From Chitinophaga sancti (GTDB lineage: Bacteria > Bacteroidota > Bacteroidia > Chitinophagales > Chitinophagaceae), in contig NZ_CP139247.1 in NCBI RefSeq assembly GCF_034087045.1, positions 310,001 to 374,000 of the forward strand: a stretch of DNA of 64,000 nt. Direction: 5' to 3'. Position 1 is the first letter of the stretch. Each line of letters opens with the position of its first letter. Of this stretch, positions 6,827 through 14,286 are shown one piece after another. The translations under genes were made by a program, and so were the position numbers. The notes under the pieces are model-generated. The model did no database searches, was not told where the DNA came from, and saw only the letters and a list, made by a program, of their open reading frames with translations.

Positions 6827-8992
6827 TTACAATCGTATCAGTTTCACACTCTCTTTCCGCGTACCCACTGCGTTAGAAAGCTTCACTATCCATGTACCTA
6901 CCGGTACCTTACTAATATCTACACTTATCATCTGTGCACCCTTCGCACCTGCTGTATAAATTTTTCTCACCACAGGTCCAGTACCATCCACACTCCACAA
7001 CTCAAGCACCACCTGCTCTCCAGCCGCCGCACTTACTTTCACCTGCAGCGTACTACCTGTCACAGGATTCGGATACACCGTCACAGGAATAGAATCAGCT
7101 GTTTCATAAGTAGTATTCGCTACTCTTGCACTGCTGCTACAAGCACCCAGTGGCTGCCACCAATAATCAGCAGTACCTGGTGTTACATTGTACAAACCAT
7201 TGGCCAGTGACACATACAGATAACCATTGTACACCACTTTATCACCCGCATTATACACAGCAGGATAAGGCTGGTAAGTAGCCACTCCTGCACAATTACC
7301 CGTGCTGGTAGAACCCGAAACTGTAATACTCACCGCACTGCTGGTAGTAGCAGCACCCCCATTATCAGTCGCTTTTGCTGTCAGCGAATAAGTACCCGCT
7401 GCTACACTCGTCCAGCTATAGCTATAAGGAGAAGCGGTAGATGTACCTAACAAGGTAGATCCATTGTAGAACTCTACCTTCGCAATGGTACCATCCGCAT
7501 CGGCAGCACTTGCTGTAATACTCACAGATGCAGGCGCTGTGTAAGAAGCACCTGATGCAGGAGCCGTCAAACTCACTGTAGGTGCTTTGTTTGAACCTGA
7601 AGAAGAACCACAATCACTTACATAAGACCACACCTGACCATCACCCGTATGTGTATCAGGTTGTTCATTCTGTGTCCACCATTTAGCAGTATATAATTTA
7701 CTATTGTATACGACCTGTGCACCACCCAGGTAAACATCTGTCGCCGTCCAGGTAGCTACGCCACTACAATTACCTGTATTACCACCACCCACGGTGATCG
7801 TTACTGTAGAACTGGTTGTAGCTGCACCACTGTTATCAGTCGCTTTGGCTGTCAGGGAATAAGTGCCGGCTGCTACATTTGCCCAGCTATAAGTATAAGG
7901 AGAAGCGGTTGACGTACCTAATAAGGTTGATCCATTGTAAAACTCCACTTTCGTTACATTACCATCTGCATCAGCAGCAGTGGCAGTAATGCTGACTGTA
8001 GCACCAGCTGTAAAAGTAGCGTTGTTAGCAGGAGAGGTAATGCTGACTGTTGGATACTTGTTACCAGTATTGCCACCGCCTTTCACCAACACTTCATCGT
8101 GAATAGCAGACAATAATGAATAGGTACCCGTTGCATCCATAGATAATTCCCAAATCATGATTCCACCTCCCTGGTCATAAGCGAGGTCAGTTTTACTCTT
8201 GATGGTAGTAATACCATTATAACCCACACCATTATAAGTATCAGCATAAGGGCTGGCTCCTCTTGCGATCAGCGCAGCATAACTTTCCCATGAAGGACGT
8301 CCATAAAAAGGAACACCTAATACTGTCTTAGCTGCTGGCAAACCCTTGCCTTTCCAGTAAGAAATAGATTGAGAAGCATAGGTATAGGTAGAGTGATCAT
8401 AATTATTGTAATCATACGCCATCAGGTTCAGAAAATCTACCTGTGAAAATACGCTACTCAATACACCATCGCCGCCAGTACCTACTACGGCAGCGGTTAA
8501 TAATTTACCCTGTGCATGCAGTGATGTCGCCAACGCTGTCATGAGAGATACATAGTTGTTCGCAGAAGTACCTGCATCCGGGTATTCCCAGTCTATGTCA
8601 GCGCCATCCAGGTTGTACTGGTTAACGAAGTTCATGATGTTCGTCACGAATGCAGAACGGTAAGTACTGTTGCCAGCCAGTGTCTCAAAACCACTGTCAT
8701 CGCCATTGTTCCAGCCACCTACAGAGATCAGCACCTTCACACCATTGGCATGTGCCAGTGATACAAGGCTCTGTAATTTATACGGATTATCAATGGATTG
8801 TAATCCACCCGTGGAGGTAGGTAATAAGAAGGCGTAATTGATGTGCGTCAGTTTGCTGTACTGTACAGTGTTCACATCTCCCTGCCAGGAGGGCATGTAA
8901 CCGATTACTTTGAACTGTGCATGGGACAAAAAGGAGGTGATAAGTAACAAACAGGATAGTATTCCTGCTCTTATCATTTGTTTTGCTGTCAT
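6827..8992 (-). CDS. Secreted GH18 chitinase with Ig-like and chitin-binding modules, T9SS sorted
   Basis: A 721-residue modular enzyme for extracellular hydrolysis of chitin. Residues 1-26 are a signal peptide. The GH18 barrel covers roughly 27-305, and its catalytic motif DGADIDWE ends at the acid Glu136. Two near-identical bacterial Ig-like domains (about 315-400 and 470-555, each with KVEFYNGSTLLGTSTASPY) alternate with two CBM5/12-like chitin-binding modules (about 405-460 and 565-620). Residues from about 640 form a type A T9SS sorting domain (VYPNPVTGSTL near its start). The protein should be exported and attached or released by T9SS. It is a single gene. The two Ig domains look like an internal duplication. 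Confidence 0.96.
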   Translation of the reverse strand: MTAKQMIRAGILSCLLLITSFLSHAQFKVIGYMPSWQGDVNTVQYSKLTHINYAFLLPTSTGGLQSIDNPYKLQSLVSLAHANGVKVLISVGGWNNGDDSGFETLAGNSTYRSAFVTNIMNFVNQYNLDGADIDWEYPDAGTSANNYVSLMTALATSLHAQGKLLTAAVVGTGGDGVLSSVFSQVDFLNLMAYDYNNYDHSTYTYASQSISYWKGKGLPAAKTVLGVPFYGRPSWESYAALIARGASPYADTYNGVGYNGITTIKSKTDLAYDQGGGIMIWELSMDATGTYSLLSAIHDEVLVKGGGNTGNKYPTVSITSPANNATFTAGATVSITATAADADGNVTKVEFYNGSTLLGTSTASPYTYSWANVAAGTYSLTAKATDNSGAATTSSTVTITVGGGNTGNCSGVATWTATDVYLGGAQVVYNSKLYTAKWWTQNEQPDTHTGDGQVWSYVSDCGSSSGSNKAPTVSLTAPASGASYTAPASVSITASAADADGTIAKVEFYNGSTLLGTSTASPYSYSWTSVAAGTYSLTAKATDNGGAATTSSAVSITVSGSTSTGNCAGVATYQPYPAVYNAGDKVVYNGYLYVSLANGLYNVTPGTADYWWQPLGACSSSARVANTTYETADSIPVTVYPNPVTGSTLQVKVSAAAGEQVVLELWSVDGTGPVVRKIYTAGAKGAQMISVDISKVPVGTWIVKLSNAVGTRKESVKLIRL

Positions 8993-9073
8993 TTATTTGG
9001 TTTTTTAGGAATGGTTATTATGAGTATGCACAGTAGTCGTACGAGAGGGGCAACAGTACTATATTTGAGAAAA

Positions 9074-9105
9074 AAAAAGCTCCTGTCTTACGACAAGAGC
9101 TTTTT
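9074..9105 (-). terminator. Terminator after the phosphoserine phosphatase fusion gene
   Basis: AAAAAGCTCCTGTC (9074-9087) pairs with GACAAGAGCTTTTT (9092-9105), with one mismatch and a TTAC loop. It lies 19 bp past the stop of the minus-strand gene at 9124 and ends in a T tract. Confidence 0.75.
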
Positions 9106-9123
9106 CAATATTCAGCTTGCATC

Positions 9124-10395
9124 CTAATATAAATATCTAAACTTAATCGTTCCTTCTATCTCCTTCAATCCCTTCAGTACCTGCTTATCATACTCCGCCG
9201 TCACATCCGTAATCACATACCCGATCTTATCATTCGTCATCAGGAACTGACTGATAATATTAATACCTCTCTCCGCAAATACCTGGTTCACCTTCGCAAT
9301 CATACCCGGTACATTCCGGTGAATACCAATCAAACGATGTGCATTCTCCACCGCCGGCAATTGCAGATGAGGGAAGTTACTACTCTTGAAAGTATCGCCA
9401 TTATTAATAAACTTTGCTACGCGTTTTGCTACTGACAATGGTTTCTTCAGGTTATCAAATACCACAATCCCACGGGTCGTACAAGCATCATAATCAATGT
9501 GTGCACTACCATTTCCCATATAACCTATTACTTTCAGCTTAGGAGCCTGGTCTAACAGTGCCTGATCTACCTTTACACCTGCTGCTAATAAAAGTATTCC
9601 TGCATCGCCAATCGCTTCCTGAGATGTCTCAATAGCAAACCCATCTTTTTTCAGAAAATGTACAGGTTCCTGCTCTACCTCACCCACTACCACACAGGTA
9701 ATCCTATTCTTTGGATAAGACAACGCACTTGGTAGGTTATTCACATACAGGAACTCATCAAAGCTCGGTGTCACGTGATCCGCTTTCTCCGCCACTGCCT
9801 TACGCCGGATGTTCTCCGTAAAGGCAAAAAACTTCTTGATCATCCCAAACTCCTTCAGCTGGAAGTCAGAATGCCCATCCCCAATACCATAGATATCGCC
9901 GGATAATTGCATGTCTTTCAACAGCTTTACCTTACCACCTTCGTCAGAAAGCGGGTTGGTTTCATCAAAACCAATGATTTTACCATCAGCATCGAACACA
10001 AAAGTATTAGCGTATATATTCTCTTTTTTGATATGATAGGGCAGTACTACAGGGGTAATGAACTCCTTGAACCCACCAGATACAATCAATACATCGTCCG
10101 CATGGTGCTTGAAAAACTTCTTATTCCTGGAAAAAGAGACAGATACCTGCTTTTTCAGGTGCTTAATCAGCAATCCCAGGTGCTCTCTGCTGGCTTCCAG
10201 GAGCTTGACCCTGCCGGAAAGGCTCTCCCTGAAAGAAAGTTTCCCTTCCATGGCCAGGTTGGTCAGATCTTCAATTTTCTTGTAGATGGCCTCCCGCTCC
10301 GGGTGGTCCTGTAATGAAATGCGCGCCAGCTCATCCAATGCTTCGACCTGCGTAAAAGTGCTGTCGAAATCAATAATGTAATAGTTTTTATTCAC
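9124..10395 (-). CDS. Phosphoserine phosphatase (SerB-type HAD) fused to a truncated SerA-like segment and ACT domain
   Basis: A 423-residue cytoplasmic protein. Residues 1-210 are a HAD-IB phosphatase of SerB type: motif I DFDST (Asp9 and Asp11), VSGGF for motif II, Lys in GGKVKLL, and GIGDGHSDFQL for motif IV. All catalytic residues are present, so it should release serine from phosphoserine. Residues about 220-335 resemble the substrate-binding half of D-3-phosphoglycerate dehydrogenase (LKVIGYMGNGSAHID and FDNLKKPLSVAKRVA) without its NAD-binding Rossmann domain. Residues about 350-423 are a SerA-type ACT domain (HRNVPGMIAKVNQVF). The ACT module probably gives serine feedback to the phosphatase (inference). 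The start is GTG at 10393-10395. Confidence 0.88.
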   Translation of the reverse strand: MNKNYYIIDFDSTFTQVEALDELARISLQDHPEREAIYKKIEDLTNLAMEGKLSFRESLSGRVKLLEASREHLGLLIKHLKKQVSVSFSRNKKFFKHHADDVLIVSGGFKEFITPVVLPYHIKKENIYANTFVFDADGKIIGFDETNPLSDEGGKVKLLKDMQLSGDIYGIGDGHSDFQLKEFGMIKKFFAFTENIRRKAVAEKADHVTPSFDEFLYVNNLPSALSYPKNRITCVVVGEVEQEPVHFLKKDGFAIETSQEAIGDAGILLLAAGVKVDQALLDQAPKLKVIGYMGNGSAHIDYDACTTRGIVVFDNLKKPLSVAKRVAKFINNGDTFKSSNFPHLQLPAVENAHRLIGIHRNVPGMIAKVNQVFAERGINIISQFLMTNDKIGYVITDVTAEYDKQVLKGLKEIEGTIKFRYLY

Positions 10396-10498
10396 AGATC
10401 AATTGGTTTAAAGCTACGCTCAGTGGGGGTAGCTCCCCGAAACAGGCGCTAAAACTACAAACGAAATGGGAATTTTCTAAGCGAAAAATTAAAAGTTA

Positions 10499-10855
10499 TT
10501 ATTCCCACTCCCTTTTTCCCCACTCATGCAAATCCTGCACAATCTCCAACAGCGCCGCCCCCTTCTCCGTCACCTCATACTTCACCTGGCAAGGCATCGT
10601 ATCCGGCACATTCAACTTTACAGCCAGCCCTTCCGTCACAATCTCTCCCAACCGCTTTGACAGTACCTGGTCCGAAATAGTAGGAAACACCTTTTTCAGC
10701 TGGCTAAACTGGTACACCTCCTGGGAAATACAAAATAGCACCTGCATTTTCCATCTTGGACTAATCAGCTCCAATACCTCCGACACCTGACAATGTTCTG
10801 CCAGTACCTGCAGATTGTGAGCATTCATGGAGCTGGTCTTGACTTTTGTTGCCAT
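10499..10855 (-). CDS. HxlR family transcriptional regulator
   Basis: A 118-residue winged-helix regulator. The family core is seen in LELISPRWKMQVLFCI, FPTISDQVLSKRLGEI (recognition helix) and VKYEVTEKGAAL (wing). I chose the ATG at 10853-10855; in-frame ATG and GTG codons at 10870 and 10882 would extend it without adding family sequence. It is divergent from the secreted hydrolase at 10949, its probable target. No strong palindrome is visible between them, only a 5-bp CTCAC/GTGAG pair near 10874-10890. Confidence 0.88.
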   Translation of the reverse strand: MATKVKTSSMNAHNLQVLAEHCQVSEVLELISPRWKMQVLFCISQEVYQFSQLKKVFPTISDQVLSKRLGEIVTEGLAVKLNVPDTMPCQVKYEVTEKGAALLEIVQDLHEWGKREWE

Positions 10856-10919
10856 AATTAAATCATTCATTGTGCGACTCACTTTCGGGTGAGCTATTGA
10901 ATACCCAAATGACTACGTC

Positions 10920-10927
10920 TACTTTTG
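10920..10927 (+). promoter_or_regulatory. -7 promoter box of the hydrolase gene
   Basis: TACTTTTG matches TAnnTTTG. The ATG at 10949 lies 21 bp downstream. An in-frame TTG at 10925 falls inside this box, which argues against using it as the start. Confidence 0.5.
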
Positions 10928-10948
10928 AGGTACAAAAATATCACAAAA

Positions 10949-11725
10949 ATGAAAGGAAAATTTTTCTATTGTCTACTGCTATATTTTGCAGTGACGGGGT
11001 TAAGTCATGCCCAGACTTTCGTGCTGGTACATGGTGCCTGGCATGGGGGCTGGTGCTGGAAAGAAGTAGCCAAAGAATTGCAGGCACAAGGAGCAGAAGT
11101 ATACACACCCACCTTAAGCGGATTGGGGGAGCACCAAAATGTACTCGATACCAGCATTAACCTGGAAACACATATCCAGGATATTGTCAATTTTATTAAC
11201 ATGCAGGATCTGCATGATGTAATATTGGTAGGCCATAGCTATGCAGGCGCCGTCATCGCAGGTGTGGCAGATCGCATTCCGGCAAGACTGAAAAAGCTAA
11301 TATTCTTAGATGCGATGCTCATTGAAAACGGGAAGAGTGCACTCACATCACAACCCTCCAATCTATCTGACAATGTAAGAGCAGCCACCGCATCCAGTCA
11401 TGGATTATCAGTACCCGTATGGTCTCCTGAAGTCTTTGGGGTAACTGATCCTGCACAGATCAAATGGGTGAGTGAAAGACTGACACCACAACCATTCAGA
11501 AGCTTTGATCAAACATTATCATTAAAGCATGTTTACGGCAATCATCTGCCACTCATTTACATTGCCTGTATAAAGCCACAAATGGCGCAGTTAAAGGTAT
11601 TCGGAGATAAAACAAAAAGCAGTAAGGATTGGAGTTATTATGAATTGCCAACCGGGCACGATGCGATGATAACAATGCCAAAAGAACTAACTGCTTTATT
11701 ATACAAAATATCGCAGGTACAGTAA
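10949..11725 (+). CDS. Secreted alpha/beta hydrolase
   Basis: A 258-residue alpha/beta-fold hydrolase of the salicylate-esterase/EstX-like group. Residues 1-20 form a signal peptide ending near SHAQ. The oxyanion-hole motif LVHGAWHGGWCW follows directly, the nucleophile elbow is VGHSYAG, and the catalytic His is in LPTGHDAMIT near the C-terminus. The substrate is probably a small ester or amide in the periplasm. The ATG at 10949 begins the signal peptide. It is paired with the divergent HxlR regulator and ends in a strong hairpin at 11749. Confidence 0.88.
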   Translation: MKGKFFYCLLLYFAVTGLSHAQTFVLVHGAWHGGWCWKEVAKELQAQGAEVYTPTLSGLGEHQNVLDTSINLETHIQDIVNFINMQDLHDVILVGHSYAGAVIAGVADRIPARLKKLIFLDAMLIENGKSALTSQPSNLSDNVRAATASSHGLSVPVWSPEVFGVTDPAQIKWVSERLTPQPFRSFDQTLSLKHVYGNHLPLIYIACIKPQMAQLKVFGDKTKSSKDWSYYELPTGHDAMITMPKELTALLYKISQVQ

Positions 11726-11748
11726 CGTGGAATTGTAGCGCCACACAT

Positions 11749-11783
11749 AAAAATGGCTTTCGCCGAAGGTGAAAGCCATTTTT
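11749..11783. terminator. Bidirectional terminator
   Basis: AAAAATGGCTTTC (11749-11761) pairs perfectly with GAAAGCCATTTTT (11771-11783) around a 9-base loop. It lies between two convergent genes whose stops are at 11725 and 11791, with T tracts in both directions. Confidence 0.85.
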
Positions 11784-11790
11784 AAAATAT

Positions 11791-13305
11791 TTACCCTTTC
11801 GAAATACTACCCCCAATCTGCGTCACCGTACTACTAGTTGTAAACGTCGTTCCACTCGTCCCCCCTGAATAACTACCACTCAAATACAACCCATTAAAAC
11901 TACTTCCATCCGTCACACTCCCACCTGTATACACCGTATAAGTAGTATTAGACTTCAACTTACTCCCTGCAAACAACAAAGTACTAAACGCCTTCGGTGC
12001 CAAAAACGTCATCGCCTCTGTTCCATCCGCCGCTTCTATATGCACAATCTTATTCGCACTACCACTCCCCATCACCAATGAATTCACTGTAGACACACTT
12101 GCAGTCGGCGCACTCGTCGCACCACCAATACCTACTACCAAACCACCAGTTATCTTTAATGTACGTGCATCCACATCTATCCCCGCCTCGGGCGATTCAC
12201 TACCTGCCGCCACTACAATACCACCCGTAATCGTAAACGTCCCATTAGAATCCATTGCATCATTACCAGAACTGATACTATAAATATGCCCCCCATTTAT
12301 ATACATAGCAGTACCTGCATTCATCCCATCATCCACTGTATTAGTTGACACATACCCATCATTGATCGTCAACACACTCTTACTCTCAATACCCTCACCC
12401 TCTGTTGTCGTAATCGTAATGTTTCCACCATTGATCGTCACATACGGCGTTATGGTCTCATCCCCATCCTCATAAGTAGCACCAATACCTTTCCCGGCAG
12501 TATTAATCACAAACGTACCATCATTCACCACGATATACCCTTCCTCACACTGAATACCATCATCACTGGATGTAATATTCACGGTACCTCCATCCGCAAT
12601 GAATGCATCATTTGTATGAATACCATCACCTACTGCACTTGTCACCGTAATATTCCCTTCGCGAATACGTACATACTGGTCAGAACAAATCGCATGTTTA
12701 TATTTACCCGTCAGGTTCAATGTTCCTGTACCACTAAATATAACCTGCCCTTCTGCAAACAATGTCCCCTTCTGATCTTCTGTAGAAGTAGCATAGCTCG
12801 CACCATCTACCAGTGTATTCGTTGTACCATCTGCCAATACGATAAAAGCACGCTTCTTTGATTGCAAATTCAATGCAGGTCCGTCACTATTGGTAATAGT
12901 CGCACCATTCAATGTCACTTGATATTTATTGTCGCTATAGATCTTCACAGATCCATCGGTAGTAGTACCCGAAATAACAAACGCTACTTTCGAAGTCGTG
13001 GCAGTAACGGTTACATCGTTACCACTGGTCGTCACTGTCACACCATTGCCATCCAACGGATTCGTAACTGTAATGGTTGTTCCAAAGTCAATAGTCACCG
13101 TACTGGAAAATGTAGAATTTTCCACCAGGTCATCTTCATCAGCAGCCGTCTCAGTCGAGCCTTCGGCCGTACCTGTCGTAAATGTACTGTCAATGCTGGA
13201 ACCGGAGCCAGATGTCGTTGTTGTGTCGTTCTTTGAGCAACCGGTAGTAAACACAAGGGCTGCTGCAAACAGCGCTACATAAAAAGGTAATCGGTATAGT
13301 TGCAT
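11791..13305 (-). CDS. Cthe_2159-like carbohydrate-binding beta-helix lipoprotein
   Basis: A 504-residue surface or periplasmic lipoprotein: the N-terminal hydrophobic stretch ends in the lipobox VFTTGC, followed by a Ser/Thr-rich spacer (residues 25-60). The rest is a right-handed beta-helix with repeated rungs such as SAVGDGIHTND, SSDDGIQCEEG and TTEGEGIESKS, typical of the Cthe_2159 carbohydrate-binding family, which binds acidic or cellulosic glycans with calcium. No catalytic residues are evident. It is a single gene, convergent with the hydrolase before it. The polysaccharide bound is unknown. Confidence 0.85.
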   Translation of the reverse strand: MQLYRLPFYVALFAAALVFTTGCSKNDTTTTSGSGSSIDSTFTTGTAEGSTETAADEDDLVENSTFSSTVTIDFGTTITVTNPLDGNGVTVTTSGNDVTVTATTSKVAFVISGTTTDGSVKIYSDNKYQVTLNGATITNSDGPALNLQSKKRAFIVLADGTTNTLVDGASYATSTEDQKGTLFAEGQVIFSGTGTLNLTGKYKHAICSDQYVRIREGNITVTSAVGDGIHTNDAFIADGGTVNITSSDDGIQCEEGYIVVNDGTFVINTAGKGIGATYEDGDETITPYVTINGGNITITTTEGEGIESKSVLTINDGYVSTNTVDDGMNAGTAMYINGGHIYSISSGNDAMDSNGTFTITGGIVVAAGSESPEAGIDVDARTLKITGGLVVGIGGATSAPTASVSTVNSLVMGSGSANKIVHIEAADGTEAMTFLAPKAFSTLLFAGSKLKSNTTYTVYTGGSVTDGSSFNGLYLSGSYSGGTSGTTFTTSSTVTQIGGSISKG

Positions 13306-13360
13306 AACAAATTGTTAAAGAACCTTTGATATGCAAAACACCTGAAAGTTTAATGATAAT

Positions 13361-13792
13361 TTAACTTAACTTGTTCAGATAATCTTTCAAAGAGATGGTC
13401 ATGAGATGTGTCCATCCGCCTCTGAAGCTGTCTACAGCGAAATCAGGATGCTGCGGGAAGCTATCCAATCCTTCGTGCGTCAATTTTAATCTTGTTTGAT
13501 CGCCTTCATCAAATAGTTCAAACGTCACAGTAGAGTAACCTTCATAATCCTTGTATTGCCAACTATATTGTAATTTCCGTAGCGGCTCTGCAATCGTTAC
13601 TTCGCAAAGATGAATGTATTGCTCACCCTTATGCCCCTGTCCCGGAAAACTAAATTGAAATCCTTTCTCTGCTTTAAAATCATCCAGGTTGAAATACCAC
13701 TGTTTCATCTTATCCTTATCTGTAAGTGCCTCCCACACCTTTTCCACAGGTGCATTGAATGTCTCTTCAATTACAATAACATGGTTGCTCAT
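13361..13792 (-). CDS. SRPBCC (AHSA1-like) domain protein
   Basis: A 143-residue START-like/AHSA1 domain. It has the opening strand VIVIEETFNAPVEKVWEAL, a WYFNLDDFK segment and the closing helix WTHLMTISLKDYLNKL. These proteins form a hydrophobic ligand pocket; the ligand here is unknown. The ATG overlaps the stop of the upstream ArsR gene by four bases, so the two form a translationally coupled operon. ArsR plus AHSA1 is a recurrent bacterial pair. Confidence 0.9.
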   Translation of the reverse strand: MSNHVIVIEETFNAPVEKVWEALTDKDKMKQWYFNLDDFKAEKGFQFSFPGQGHKGEQYIHLCEVTIAEPLRKLQYSWQYKDYEGYSTVTFELFDEGDQTRLKLTHEGLDSFPQHPDFAVDSFRGGWTHLMTISLKDYLNKLS

Positions 13793-14127
13793 TTCTTTTT
13801 GGATTTACGGGGTGATGAATTGTCTTCAAGAAAGCTTTTTAATGCCTGCATCTTGTGTTTCCAGAACGATTCATATTGACGGATCCATTCCTGTACTTCT
13901 TCTAATTTCTCCAACCGGGCAGCGCAATACCGCTCCCGGCCCTGCTGTCTGATCTCAATCAAACCACATTCTACTAAGATCTTTATATGCAGGGAAATAG
14001 CTTGCCTGCTCACATCAAAGTTCTCCGCAATCGCGTTGAGATGACGGGGCTCGCGGGATATCAGGTGAATGATTTCCCGTCTGGTAGGGTCTGCTATTGC
14101 CTGAAACACATCTCTTCTGGCTTCCAT
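13789..14127 (-). CDS. ArsR/SmtB family transcriptional regulator
   Basis: A 112-residue winged-helix repressor: DVFQAIADPTRREIIHLI opens the domain, and FDVSRQAISLHIKILVECGL is the recognition helix. No CxC metal-binding motif is visible, so it is probably one of the non-metal ArsR proteins that partner AHSA1-type genes. The ATG at 14125-14127 matches the family start; the frame runs upstream to 14175 through a perfect palindrome, so the longer form is unlikely. It is co-transcribed with the SRPBCC gene. Confidence 0.9.
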   Translation of the reverse strand: MEARRDVFQAIADPTRREIIHLISREPRHLNAIAENFDVSRQAISLHIKILVECGLIEIRQQGRERYCAARLEKLEEVQEWIRQYESFWKHKMQALKSFLEDNSSPRKSKKK

Positions 14128-14133
14128 AAATAC

Positions 14134-14149
14134 GCAAGCATTTGCTTGC
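14134..14149. promoter_or_regulatory. Probable ArsR operator
   Basis: GCAAGCA-TT-TGCTTGC is a perfect 7+2+7 inverted repeat six bases upstream of the ArsR ATG. A near -7 box (TTTATTTG) lies just beyond it on the minus strand, so binding would block the operon's own promoter. Autoregulation is inferred from position. Confidence 0.65.
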
Positions 14150-14162
14150 ACAAATAAACAAC

Positions 14163-14188
14163 AAAAAAGGCACACGAGCGCCTTTTTT
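14163..14188 (-). terminator. Hairpin after the pectate-lyase-like gene
   Basis: AAAAAAGGC (14163-14171) pairs with GCCTTTTTT (14180-14188). Read on the minus strand it ends in a T tract, about 100 bp past the stop of the gene at 14287. Confidence 0.65.
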
Positions 14189-14286
14189 TTATTTATTTTA
14201 TAACTCCATCCTATATGGGTAACCTCCCAGTTATTTCACAAGCAGTGCCTGGTACATACTATTATAAAACACCTGAACCCATCAGC

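Noticed and set aside
12616..13282. Plus-strand frames of up to 124 codons opposite the Cthe_2159-like gene
   Set aside because: They are antisense shadows of a repetitive Thr/Ser/Gly-rich coding sequence, with Cys/Arg/His-rich products typical of shadows.
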